Shown here piece after piece: positions 8,105 to 16,299 of a stretch of DNA of 64,000 bases. The stretch's first letter is position 1. Every line of letters begins with the position of its first letter. The notes under the pieces were generated by a model, which saw nothing but the letters and a program-made list of their open reading frames with translations, was not told the origin of the DNA and ran no database searches. Location of the stretch: positions 1,364,001 to 1,428,000 of the forward strand of contig NZ_CP097121.1 of NCBI RefSeq assembly GCF_024029675.1, written 5' to 3'. Origin of the DNA: Fructilactobacillus carniphilus. Lineage in GTDB: Bacteria; Bacillota; Bacilli; Lactobacillales; Lactobacillaceae. Both the position numbers and the translations under genes were made by a program.

Positions 8105-9658
8105 TTAGCACATGTCCATGCCCATCTTTTTGTAGGATTCCAAACTCTTGATTTTTAAGTCTTCTGGACGACAGTGTCGTTCTTCAGCCAGGGCATCCAT
8201 CAAGGTCTTCATGTCCATCAACTTGTACTTCTTGTATGGATCATCCTTAGTGTAAACCTGCAGTTGCGCCATCATTCCACCATCTTCGTGTTCGATGATG
8301 TGGCAGTGGTACATGAAGATTCCCGGGTGGTTAAACTTCATCTTAACCCGAACCGTTTCGCCGGCGTTAACCCCGATGGTATCTTTGTAACCACGTTCGT
8401 TTGGATATGGAGCTTCACCGTTTCGAGAAACCACCATGAATTGGCCACCGTGAGAGTGGTATGGGTGAATCATTCCCCCACAACAATCGTTGGTGTTTGT
8501 GATGTCCCAGTATTCGGACTTGCCGAGTTCTTGCCGGTCATCAATCCGCATCATACCGAATTTCTTTCCGTTGAATTCGACTTCTTCGTCAGTTCCAGAC
8601 ATCACAACTTGGTGAACTAATGAGTCCTTGTCAGGATCAGGGTAGTCCATGTCAGCGAGGTGGTCAGGAATTTCCGTGTTGTCCTTAGCGAATTCGTGAA
8701 TCTTGAACTTCAAGATTGGCGTATCGTCGGAGTACAGGGTCACTTCGTCGCCTGGTTTGTACTTACCAAAGTCTAAGACCACTTCCGTCCGTTCGGCACA
8801 GGTCATCATTAACTTGGTTAGGTAAACGGGTTCTGGCAGTAAACCACCATCGGAAGCGATTTGGGTCATCACCATGTCATCGCTCAGGTGTAAACGCCAT
8901 TCCCGCCGGTTTGAACCGTCTAAGAACCGTAACCGCAATTTTTGCGTGGTAACGTCAAAGTAAGGATTTACCGTTCCGTTGATTAAGGCCGTTGGTCCTT
9001 CAGTTCCATCTGGATCGTAGTCATCGTCGTAGTTCCATTGGTTGTGTTCGTCGAAACGACGGTCTTGTAAGATCACCGGAATGTCATCGACACCGTAGTT
9101 ACGTGGCAATGGCAGTGTGGCTTCGTGCTGGTCTTTTACGACCACGGCACAAGCCAAACCGTGCCAAACATCCCAACCAGTTAATGGACATGGGTGCGCA
9201 TGCAACCACGTGGTAGCAGCTGGTTGGTGCACTGGGAATTCGATTTCCTTGGCTTCACCAGGGTAAACCGGGGCATGACAACCACCGTCAATGTAAGGAC
9301 CGGGAACGTCTAAACCGTGCCAGTGGTAGGTAGTTAATTCGGGAAGACTATTTTTTAAGGTAACGTGGTAGTTCTTACCATCTTCATAAATAATCGTTTT
9401 CCCCAATAAACTTTGGTTGTAACCCCAAGTCTTGGTCTTTTCACCAGGTAAAATCTGGGTTTCTCCCGTTTGTGCTTCGACAGTGTACCAAACGTCGTTG
9501 CCATCCACCTTGTCTGGTTTTAAGACTTCTGGGATGTTCAGTTTGCTTTCAGGAGCATCGTGTTTTTCCAACGGAACGTAGCCGCCATCATGATAATCAT
9601 AAGCGGATTCGTTGAAAAAGTAGTCAGTATAAACGTGATGTTGTTCTTGTTCTGCCAT
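8105..9658 (-). CDS. Multicopper oxidase (laccase/SufI-like)
   Basis: A 517-residue, three-cupredoxin multicopper oxidase with all four copper-binding clusters: H-W-H-G at 112-115, H-A-H-P at 153-156, H-P-Y-H-S-H at 398-403, and H-C-H-I-I-E-H-E-D-G-G-M-M from 451. The last carries the type 1 Cys, His and axial Met. The family couples oxidation of phenols, metals or amines to reduction of O2 to water. No signal peptide is visible, so it is likely cytoplasmic. Related enzymes in lactic acid bacteria have been studied as laccases that break down biogenic amines. ATG 9658 follows AAAGGGTGG, while an upstream in-frame ATG gives a less family-like N-terminus. The C-terminus ends in a Met- and Cys-containing M-G-M-D-M-C tail. 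Confidence 0.92.
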   Translation of the reverse strand: MAEQEQHHVYTDYFFNESAYDYHDGGYVPLEKHDAPESKLNIPEVLKPDKVDGNDVWYTVEAQTGETQILPGEKTKTWGYNQSLLGKTIIYEDGKNYHVTLKNSLPELTTYHWHGLDVPGPYIDGGCHAPVYPGEAKEIEFPVHQPAATTWLHAHPCPLTGWDVWHGLACAVVVKDQHEATLPLPRNYGVDDIPVILQDRRFDEHNQWNYDDDYDPDGTEGPTALINGTVNPYFDVTTQKLRLRFLDGSNRREWRLHLSDDMVMTQIASDGGLLPEPVYLTKLMMTCAERTEVVLDFGKYKPGDEVTLYSDDTPILKFKIHEFAKDNTEIPDHLADMDYPDPDKDSLVHQVVMSGTDEEVEFNGKKFGMMRIDDRQELGKSEYWDITNTNDCCGGMIHPYHSHGGQFMVVSRNGEAPYPNERGYKDTIGVNAGETVRVKMKFNHPGIFMYHCHIIEHEDGGMMAQLQVYTKDDPYKKYKLMDMKTLMDALAEERHCRPEDLKIKSLESYKKMGMDMC

Positions 9659-9755
9659 TGTTTTCCACCCTTTCTTTTGGTTCATCTTTAGTTTACTACA
9701 ATTCCAATTTGGATAAAGCTTTTTTTGCAAATCTTAGGAAAAAAGTAAGGTAGTC

Positions 9756-10643
9756 TTATTTGCTTTGAATCTGCTTCGTGAGGACCTTGATGAGGTTCTT
9801 TTCCTTCGGCGTGAGTACGTGACTTTTGCGGTAGGCCACGGAAACGTAAAACGGAGGTAGTTCGTCATCTTGAATGGGTAGAGCGACCACGTTATCGGTT
9901 TCCCGGATGGCTTCGTCCGTTAGCATGGCAACCCCGACACCCCGACTGACCAGTTGCTTTAAAAGCTCGATGTCACTGGTGTTATAACTGGTGTGAACGT
10001 GGAGACTGTGGTCCCTAAGGAGTTGATTGAAAATTTGTTGGTGAATGAAACCGTCCGAAAATTCAATCACGTCCTGCTGGTCTAAGTCTCGGACCCGAAT
10101 CTGTTTCTGCTTGGCTAACGGCGAGTTCGGGGGCACAATCAGCTTAAATTCACTGCGAGCAACCACCTGAGCGTCAATCGTGGCACTGTCTAAGGGTGCC
10201 GCTGATCCCAAGAGAGCGACGTCAACACTGCCTTGCTTCAGTCGGTCTAGCAACGAGGCGGACCCACCTTCGATGTTATCCAAACTATCGAGGATACCGT
10301 CCTTTCGCAGGGTGATGGCTAGTTCAGGAAAGTAGTAGTTGGCAATAATCGGGGGCATCCCAAAGTTAATGTGCCCGCGCCCGTTGTTGTTTAAGTCATG
10401 GTTAATTGCTTCAACCTGTTCCGCAATTTTTTGGGTGTGTTCATATAAAGTTTGGCCCGCTTGATTGATCTTTACGTGATGGTGGGCCTGATTCCGATTA
10501 ATCAGTTCCACGTTAAATTCGGTTTCCAGCCGGTGAATGGCAATTGAAACGGTGGGTTGACTAACCCCAAAGTACGTGGAAACGGCCGTGTAGCTCTTTA
10601 GTTCAACGAGTTTATTAAAGTAGAGTAAATCCTGGAGTTTGAT
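9756..10643 (-). CDS. mleR: LysR-family regulator of malolactic genes, apparent AUC start
   Basis: A LysR-type regulator divergent from the malolactic genes, where MleR usually sits. Starting at the first ATG/GTG/TTG codon (GTG 10511) would remove the whole winged helix. Reading upstream in frame restores a textbook LysR N-terminus: L-Q-D-L-L-Y-F-N-K-L-V-E-L-K-S-Y-T-A-V-S, then G-V-S-Q-P-T-V-S-I-A-I-H-R-L-E. This extends to an AUC codon (10643-10641), 5 bases after GAGGTG and three codons after an in-frame TGA. No ATG, GTG or TTG exists in that interval. With the AUC start the protein has 295 residues, normal for LysR. The C-terminal effector domain (LysR_substrate) is intact. It is expected to activate mleA-mleP in response to L-malate. 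Confidence 0.82.
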   Translation of the reverse strand: MKLQDLLYFNKLVELKSYTAVSTYFGVSQPTVSIAIHRLETEFNVELINRNQAHHHVKINQAGQTLYEHTQKIAEQVEAINHDLNNNGRGHINFGMPPIIANYYFPELAITLRKDGILDSLDNIEGGSASLLDRLKQGSVDVALLGSAAPLDSATIDAQVVARSEFKLIVPPNSPLAKQKQIRVRDLDQQDVIEFSDGFIHQQIFNQLLRDHSLHVHTSYNTSDIELLKQLVSRGVGVAMLTDEAIRETDNVVALPIQDDELPPFYVSVAYRKSHVLTPKEKNLIKVLTKQIQSK

Positions 10644-10656
10644 AGGAACACCTCAT

Positions 10657-10671
10657 ATAAATTCTATTTAT
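10657..10671. promoter_or_regulatory. Palindrome in the mleR-mleA intergenic region, probable LysR box
   Basis: ATAAATTCTATTTAT is a perfect 6-3-6 inverted repeat containing the T-N11-A signature of LysR operators. It lies 14 bases upstream of the mleR start and about 13 bases before the proposed -35 of mleA, where an autoregulatory and activating site would be expected. The assignment to MleR is inferred from position. Confidence 0.55.
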
Positions 10672-10684
10672 GGAAAATCTGAGT

Positions 10685-10714
10685 TTGACTATCATTTTCC
10701 GTCTCTTTTAAGAT
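10685..10714 (+). promoter_or_regulatory. Promoter of mleA-mleP
   Basis: TTGACT (10685-10690), an 18-base spacer and TAAGAT (10709-10714). The same two hexamers, with a 16-base spacer, precede xfp. This would give a 5' leader of about 65 bases. A second TATACT at 10758-10763 lacks a good -35. Confidence 0.55.
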
Positions 10715-10785
10715 AGACGTGTTCAATGAATAATCTGAAAAGTAAATGTTACCTAATTATACTACGGAAAAAGGAGTCTTAGTTT

Positions 10786-12444
10786 ATGACAAAGAGTCAA
10801 GAGATTGTAAATAACCCCTTCTTAAACAAGGGAACGGCCTTTACGGAAGCAGAACGAAAAGCCCTCAACCTGGAAGGAATGTTACCACCACGCGTCCAAA
10901 CTCTCGATAAACAAGTAGAACGGGTATACGCTGAATACCAACAAAAGAGTAACGACTTAGAAAAGCGCGTTTACTTAATGAGCATTTTCAACGAAAACCG
11001 GGTGTTATTCTACGCCACGTTCGCTAAGCACGTGAGTGAATTCATGCCTGTTGTTTATGATCCAACCATCGCGGATTCGATTGAAAACTACAGCCGGATG
11101 TACGTGAACCCTCAAAATGCCGCTTTCTTATCTATCAATGATGACAGTCGGGAAACGATTCGGCAAAGCTTAGTGAATGCTGCTGAAGGTCGCGACATTG
11201 AATTATTAGTGGTGACCGATGGGGAAGGAATTCTCGGAATTGGTGACTGGGCAACCCAAGGAATCGACATTCCCGTTGGAAAGTTAATGGTATATACAGC
11301 TGCGGCCGGAATTGATCCAGCGAAAGTTCTGCCAGTGGTCTTAGATGCCGGAACAACTCGTGATGAATTACGGAAAGATCCGTTGTACGTGGGACTAGAC
11401 CAAGAACGGGACTACTCCGACAAGTACTACAACTTTGTGGATAACTTCGTCCAAGAAGCTGAAGACTTATTCCCGAACTTGTACCTGCACTTTGAAGACT
11501 TTGGTCGTTCTAACGCTGCTAACATCTTGGACAAGTACAAGGATGAATTCTTGGTCTTTAACGATGACATCCAAGGAACGGGAATCATTGTGTTAGCTGG
11601 AGTGCTTGGAGCTTTGAACATCTCTGGTGAAAAGATGACGGACCAAACCTACTTGTGTTACGGAGCCGGGACTGCTGGTGCCGGAATTGCACAACGGGTT
11701 TGTGAAGAAATGGTTCAAGAAGGTTTGTCTGAAGATGAAGCCAAGAAGCACTTCTACATGGTGGATAAGCAAGGACTCTTGTTTGACGACATGCCTGATT
11801 TAACTCCAGCTCAAAAGGAATTTGCTCGGAGCCGGTCTGAATTTGATAACAGTGAAGATCTAACGGACTTACTTTCAATTGTAAAAGCCGTTCAACCAAC
11901 CATTATGGTGGGGACTTCTACTAACCCAGGTGCTTTCACGGAAGACGTTGTGAAAGAAATGGCTGCCCACACGGATCGTCCAATTATCCTACCAATTTCG
12001 AACCCAACCAAGTTGTGTGAAGCAAAGGCCGAAGACTTGATTAAGTGGACCGACGGACGGGCTTTAGTTGCTACCGGAGTTCCAAGTGCTCCCGTTGAAT
12101 ACAACGGCGTTACTTACGAAATCGGTCAAGCTAACAATGCCTTGGTTTACCCTGGAATTGGTTTAGGAGCTATCGCTGCTACTGCTACCACGTTAAACGA
12201 TGCCATGATCAGTGCCGCTGCGCACTCCTTAGGGGGAATCGTGGATCCTAAACAACCGGGAGCAGCCATCTTACCACCAGTGGATCAACTCACGAAGTTC
12301 TCACAAACGGTGGCCAATGCCGTCGCCCAAAGTGCTGTGGATCAAGGCGTTACCAGAGAAACAATCAGTGATGTCAAAGAAGCCGTGGAAAACGAAAAAT
12401 GGTACCCGGTTTACACCGATCTCACTGACTTAGCAACTAAATAA
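10786..12444 (+). CDS. mleA: Malolactic enzyme (NAD-dependent malate decarboxylase to lactate)
   Basis: A 552-residue member of the malic enzyme/malolactic enzyme family, full length. Visible signatures are the N-terminal malic domain with [11 protein letters not shown] near the start, the metal- and malate-binding E-D-F-G-R-S-N-A region, F-N-D-D-I-Q-G-T-G (malic enzyme signature) and the Rossmann motif G-A-G-T-A-G-A-G-I. Malolactic enzymes decarboxylate L-malate directly to L-lactate and CO2 using NAD and Mn, which consumes a proton and helps generate proton-motive force. A malate permease follows 32 bases later and a LysR gene is divergent, which favours malolactic over ordinary malic enzyme. 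ATG is preceded by AAAAAGGAG. Confidence 0.92.
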   Translation: MTKSQEIVNNPFLNKGTAFTEAERKALNLEGMLPPRVQTLDKQVERVYAEYQQKSNDLEKRVYLMSIFNENRVLFYATFAKHVSEFMPVVYDPTIADSIENYSRMYVNPQNAAFLSINDDSRETIRQSLVNAAEGRDIELLVVTDGEGILGIGDWATQGIDIPVGKLMVYTAAAGIDPAKVLPVVLDAGTTRDELRKDPLYVGLDQERDYSDKYYNFVDNFVQEAEDLFPNLYLHFEDFGRSNAANILDKYKDEFLVFNDDIQGTGIIVLAGVLGALNISGEKMTDQTYLCYGAGTAGAGIAQRVCEEMVQEGLSEDEAKKHFYMVDKQGLLFDDMPDLTPAQKEFARSRSEFDNSEDLTDLLSIVKAVQPTIMVGTSTNPGAFTEDVVKEMAAHTDRPIILPISNPTKLCEAKAEDLIKWTDGRALVATGVPSAPVEYNGVTYEIGQANNALVYPGIGLGAIAATATTLNDAMISAAAHSLGGIVDPKQPGAAILPPVDQLTKFSQTVANAVAQSAVDQGVTRETISDVKEAVENEKWYPVYTDLTDLATK

Positions 12445-12476
12445 ATTTGTTTTTAACTTAGGAGGATTGAACGTCA

Positions 12477-13469
12477 ATGACAGCGTTTTTAACATCATTG
12501 TCAAGTGTCGGTGAAATCGTCCTCGTCATTGCCTTAGGTTATTGGTTACGAAAATCAGGCCGATTAGGCGACACTTTCAAAGGCAACATTTCGTTCATTA
12601 TTATGAACATTGCATTACCAGTTTCTATTTTCATGTCCGTGGTGACCAACTTAAACCGGGATAAACTGATTAGTCTGTCCAGCGGCTTGCTGTACGTCTT
12701 TATCAGTTTTGTGATTGGATATGCGGTCGCCATCGCGTTGACCTACTTGTTTAAGATTCGCAAGGGACGGCGCGGAACTTTTATCAACATGTTCGTAAAC
12801 GCCAATACCATCTTCATTGGGATGCCGTTGAACATGGCCCTGTTCGGGGATAAAGGATTACCATACTTCCTGCTGTACTACCTGATGAATACAATTTCGA
12901 CTTGGGCAATTGGGATCTTCTTCATTTCTGCGGATGATCCGACCAAGACCAAGTCAGATGGTGGCTCGGCTAAGTTTAATTGGAAGAAGTTACTGCCGGC
13001 ACCGTTGATTGGATTCTTAGTGGCCTTAATATGGTTAGTGCTGGGGTTACCCATTACCTTCATCGTAGAACCACCAGCTTTCCCAATGCTTGGAAAGACC
13101 TTTACGATGATTGGTGGCTTAGTAACACCATTGTCACTGATTTACATTGGGATTATTCTGGCAGATGCCGGATTAAACTCAATTCACTTTGACCGAGATT
13201 CGATTTTGGCCCTCGTGGGTCGGTTCGTAATCTCACCTGCCATTATGATTGCGGTCTTGATGACTTTCAATGGGATGGGAGCTTCTGTTCCAGGACCAGA
13301 ATTAAGTACCTTCGTCATCCAAGCTGCCGCACCGGGATTGGCAGTCTTACCAATCTTAGTTGGAAACGCCCATGGAGACGTCGACTACGCTACCAACGTG
13401 GTCGTTACCAGTACGGTGCTCTTCGTCGTGGTAGTGCCAATTTTGATGGAAATCATTACCTTCCTATAA
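12477..13469 (+). CDS. mleP: Malate permease, AEC family (MleP)
   Basis: A 330-residue auxin efflux carrier/AEC family protein with about ten membrane spans in two repeats (N-terminal repeat with G-Y-W-L-R-K-S-G-R-L, C-terminal repeat ending P-I-L-V-G-N-A-H-G-D). In malolactic loci this family imports malate or exchanges it for lactate. It lies 32 bases after mleA with TAGGAGG in front and no terminator between, so the two are cotranscribed. A terminator follows the stop. Confidence 0.88.
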   Translation: MTAFLTSLSSVGEIVLVIALGYWLRKSGRLGDTFKGNISFIIMNIALPVSIFMSVVTNLNRDKLISLSSGLLYVFISFVIGYAVAIALTYLFKIRKGRRGTFINMFVNANTIFIGMPLNMALFGDKGLPYFLLYYLMNTISTWAIGIFFISADDPTKTKSDGGSAKFNWKKLLPAPLIGFLVALIWLVLGLPITFIVEPPAFPMLGKTFTMIGGLVTPLSLIYIGIILADAGLNSIHFDRDSILALVGRFVISPAIMIAVLMTFNGMGASVPGPELSTFVIQAAAPGLAVLPILVGNAHGDVDYATNVVVTSTVLFVVVVPILMEIITFL

Positions 13470-13486
13470 TCAAGAAATGTAATTAC

Positions 13487-13519
13487 GAAAGGGGTTCTGC
13501 CAGGAGCAGACCTCTTTTT
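13487..13519 (+). terminator. Terminator of mleA-mleP
   Basis: AGGGGTTCTGC and GCAGACCTCT form an imperfect stem around CAGGA, followed by five T residues, 17 bases after mleP. Confidence 0.75.
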
Positions 13520-13581
13520 GTGTTTCCAGCCCGTTTGTGGCAGAATTAAACGAATAATGGAGAAAGGCGGATGGAAGCAAA

Positions 13582-14217
13582 ATGACAGAACGACTAACGG
13601 CAGTTGCCGATTTTGCCCAACAGATGATGACGGGAGACCGTTCGGGGCATGGTTTTGATCACATTGAACGAGTGGTCAATCTGACCCGCCAGTTGCTGGC
13701 CGAAAATCCGGTTAACGGCGAAATTGCTCTCACAGCGGCATATTTACACGATTGTTTTGATGATAAGTTAACTGATGATCCGGCCGCCCGCCGCGCAGAG
13801 GTGGTGAACGAGCTGATGCAGGTGGGTTACCAACCAGAGGAAGTGGACCACATTTTGGCCATCATTGACCACATGTCGTTTGCTGCGAACCTGGAACAGC
13901 ACCAGAAATTAAGTCCCGAAGGACAGTTGGTGCAGGATGCCGACCGGCTGGATGCCATCGGGGCGATTGGCATTGCTCGGGCCTTTTCGTACGGAGCAGT
14001 GCACGGGTATGCGATGTACGATCCCAAGGTGCAACCCCGCGAAAACCTGACGAAGGGAAACTACCGGCAGCCCGAAACGACGATTAATCATTTTTACGAG
14101 AAATTGTTTAAATTGCCGGACCAAATGAACACGGCGACCGCTCGGCGGATTGGAAACGAACGGAAGCGCTATATGCAATCCTTTGTGACGGAATTTAAGC
14201 GGGAGTGGGAATTGTAA
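13582..14217 (+). CDS. HD-domain phosphohydrolase (first of a tandem pair)
   Basis: A 211-residue HD-superfamily metal-dependent phosphohydrolase of the YedJ type. Metal-binding motifs are H-G-F-D-H (residues 23-27), L-H56-D57 and the D-A-D-R-L-D-A-I-G signature near residue 115-125. Substrates are not known for this subgroup; nucleotides are the usual guess. The second copy starts 12 bases later and shares the same motifs in the same order, so the pair arose by tandem duplication. The ATG follows AGAAAGGCGG. Confidence 0.85.
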   Translation: MTERLTAVADFAQQMMTGDRSGHGFDHIERVVNLTRQLLAENPVNGEIALTAAYLHDCFDDKLTDDPAARRAEVVNELMQVGYQPEEVDHILAIIDHMSFAANLEQHQKLSPEGQLVQDADRLDAIGAIGIARAFSYGAVHGYAMYDPKVQPRENLTKGNYRQPETTINHFYEKLFKLPDQMNTATARRIGNERKRYMQSFVTEFKREWEL

Positions 14218-14229
14218 AAGGAGCAACCC

Positions 14230-14871
14230 ATGGATGAACGATTGCAACTGGTAAAGGAATACGTGCAAGCGCAACTGGCGTCTGACCACACGGGGCACGA
14301 TTTTGCCCACATTCAGCGGGTGGTTAAACTGACGCAAACGCTGTTACTGACGGAATCAGCGGATGCAACGTTGGCGCTGACAATTGCCTATCTACATGAT
14401 GTTCCGGACGAAAAACTGACGACTAATCCAAAACAGAAACGACAAGAAATTGCCACGAAACTGGCAGAGTGGGGTTATTCAACGGCAGCCATTCGGTTAA
14501 TCATGGACGACATTGCCCATTTATCGTTTTCCACTAACTTGCAACATCACTATGAGCTGGATCCGGCCGGGCAACTGGCGCAGGATGCGGATCGTTTAGA
14601 CGCCATCGGTCCGGTGGCGATTGCCCGCACGTTTGCGTATGGGGCGGTCCACGGGATTTCATTGTATGAAGCGCATGCAGATGCTTCAGAGTTGACCAGT
14701 AAAAGTGCATATCGGCATCCTACCGACACCTTTCATCACTACCAAGCGCGGACCCAGCGGGTGATGCAGCAGTTAAACACCATGACGGCGCAGCAGCTGG
14801 CGCAACGACGGTTAGCGGCGACCCAACGATTTTTAGATCAATTCCTGGCTGAATGGCAGGGAGAAAAATAA
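14230..14871 (+). CDS. HD-domain phosphohydrolase (second of a tandem pair)
   Basis: A 213-residue paralogue of the gene directly upstream. It keeps H-T-G-H-D-F-A-H near residue 21, L-H-D-V-P-D-E-K-L (C-F-D-D-K-L in its twin), and D-A-D-R-L-D-A-I-G-P-V-A-I-A-R. The metal ligands are all present, so both copies are likely active, but the flanking sequences have diverged substantially, which suggests an old duplication. It is cotranscribed with the first copy, with an AAAGGAGC ribosome binding site overlapping that gene's end. Function unknown beyond the superfamily. Confidence 0.85.
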   Translation: MDERLQLVKEYVQAQLASDHTGHDFAHIQRVVKLTQTLLLTESADATLALTIAYLHDVPDEKLTTNPKQKRQEIATKLAEWGYSTAAIRLIMDDIAHLSFSTNLQHHYELDPAGQLAQDADRLDAIGPVAIARTFAYGAVHGISLYEAHADASELTSKSAYRHPTDTFHHYQARTQRVMQQLNTMTAQQLAQRRLAATQRFLDQFLAEWQGEK

Positions 14872-14883
14872 GTCATGATGAAA

Positions 14884-14916
14884 CTCTCATCTGCGTTAGC
14901 AGGTGGGAGCTTTTTT
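14884..14916 (+). terminator. Terminator after HD pair
   Basis: CTCTCATCTGC pairs with GCAGGTGGGAG (with G-U pairs) around GTTA, followed by six T residues. Confidence 0.85.
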
Positions 14917-14965
14917 GTGATTGATTCTGAATCCTACGGGAATAATTGCTTCAATTAATCCCCGA

Positions 14966-14994
14966 TTTAATTAAAAGTGACAAAGTGTTACAAT
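14966..14994 (+). promoter_or_regulatory. Possible promoter of ndh-cydABCD
   Basis: TTTAAT (14966-14971), a 17-base spacer and TACAAT (14989-14994). The -35 is weak. The leader to ndh is about 105 bases. Confidence 0.4.
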
Positions 14995-15066
14995 GGACTT
15001 GAGCCTAGTAAATTCAGCGTTCCGTTGGATTTAGAATGTGGTAAGATTAGATGGGTAAAAAAGATT

Positions 15067-15085
15067 GCTAGTTAGATGAACTAGC
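15067..15085 (+). promoter_or_regulatory. Stem-loop in the ndh-cyd leader
   Basis: GCTAGTT AGATG AACTAGC is a perfect 7-bp inverted repeat with a 5-base loop. It ends seven bases before the GAAGGAGG ribosome binding site (15092-15097 core). It could be an operator or an mRNA structure affecting ndh translation. It has no T run, so it is not a terminator. Confidence 0.45.
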
Positions 15086-15106
15086 CAATAGAAGGAGGCA
15101 AGTCAA

Positions 15107-16282
15107 ATGAAAAAAGTATTAGTGATTGGAGCTGGGTTTGCCGGACTCCGGGCTTGTAAACGATTAGCAAAAAGCAAGCAAGACTTAGAAATCACCTTGG
15201 TCGACCGGACTCCTTACCATTACGATTCCACACAACTCTATCGCGTGGCAGCGGGTAGCATTGCTCCCGAGAAAATTATGTTCCGGATTGAAGACATCAT
15301 TAGTCCCAAGATCAAGTTCATTCAGGATGAAGTTCAAGTGATTAATGGGGACCACAACACGGTGACGTTGACTAACCACGGAGACATTAGTTACGACTAC
15401 CTGTTTAACGCGCTGGGCTTTGAACCAGAAACGTTCAACACGCCGGGAGCAGATACAGATGGGCTCCAAATCAGTAACATTGAAAATTCCAGCAGGGATG
15501 CCAAAGCGCTGCAGGATTCCTTAGCGAAATACGCACAAACTAAAGATCCGAAGTACCTGAGCATTTTGACCGTCGGTGGTGGTTTTACCAGCATCGAACT
15601 GTTGGGTGAATTAGTACATATGGTGCCAACCTGGGCCAAAAAATACGGCTTTCAGCCGAATGATTTAAAGATTACCTGTGTGGCTCCCGCCTTTTTAGGG
15701 ATGTTTAACGAGAAGCAATCTACATATGCAAAGCGGTATTTGGAAAAGAAGGGCGTTAACTTCATTCTAGGCTCGAACGTCAATAAGGTAACGGATGATG
15801 GAGTTTACTACGGTCAGGATAACCAATTCCTGCCAGCTGCCAACATTTTCTGGACCGCTGGAGTGAAGGGGAGCGACGTTATTGCCGCTTCTGGATACGA
15901 CCAACATCGTAACCGGGTCGTCGTCAATGACGACATGAGCTTACAAGCTTACCCGAACCAGTACCTCATTGGAGACGTTTCAGCCGTGAAGGATCCTACT
16001 TCAGGACAGATGTATCCCACGACGGCGCAAATTTCGATTTATGAAGCTAGTAACGCGGTCGCTAACTTAGAAAATAAGTTAGCCGGTAAGTCCGTGGCAC
16101 CGTTTAACTACCATTCATTAGGAACGGTCTGCTCGCTCGGACCACACAACGCGGTTGCTGACGTTTCGATGTTAGGCCTGAACGTTAAAATTAACGGCTT
16201 CATTGCCGCTGTCATTAAAAACATCATTTTCAAACGCAGTAGTTACGAACTATCTGGGTTGAAAATGATGCTACAAAGTTAA
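15107..16282 (+). CDS. ndh: Type II NADH dehydrogenase
   Basis: A 391-residue two-Rossmann flavoprotein of the NDH-2 family. The FAD fold starts V-I-G-A-G-F-A-G-L-R at residue 5, and the NADH fold shows T-V-G-G-G-F-T-S-I-E. Near the C-terminus are the Y-L-I-G-D-V-S-A-V FAD motif and a basic, hydrophobic tail for membrane attachment. It passes electrons from NADH to the quinone pool without pumping protons. It is the first gene of the cydABCD operon (17 bases before cydA), so enzyme and terminal oxidase are made together. A general pyridine nucleotide-disulfide oxidoreductase is the alternative, but context favours NDH-2. Confidence 0.9.
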   Translation: MKKVLVIGAGFAGLRACKRLAKSKQDLEITLVDRTPYHYDSTQLYRVAAGSIAPEKIMFRIEDIISPKIKFIQDEVQVINGDHNTVTLTNHGDISYDYLFNALGFEPETFNTPGADTDGLQISNIENSSRDAKALQDSLAKYAQTKDPKYLSILTVGGGFTSIELLGELVHMVPTWAKKYGFQPNDLKITCVAPAFLGMFNEKQSTYAKRYLEKKGVNFILGSNVNKVTDDGVYYGQDNQFLPAANIFWTAGVKGSDVIAASGYDQHRNRVVVNDDMSLQAYPNQYLIGDVSAVKDPTSGQMYPTTAQISIYEASNAVANLENKLAGKSVAPFNYHSLGTVCSLGPHNAVADVSMLGLNVKINGFIAAVIKNIIFKRSSYELSGLKMMLQS

Positions 16283-16299
16283 TTGAGGAGAGATGAAAG

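Noticed and set aside
9756-10511. Truncated LysR fragment lacking the DNA-binding domain
   Set aside because: The helix-turn-helix lies upstream in the same open frame and starts at an AUC codon behind a good ribosome binding site.
14966-15000. Rex operator upstream of ndh
   Set aside because: TTGTAACACTTTGTCACTT on the minus strand resembles TTGTGA-N6-TCACAA only partly and has a spacing of seven, so it is not a convincing Rex site.
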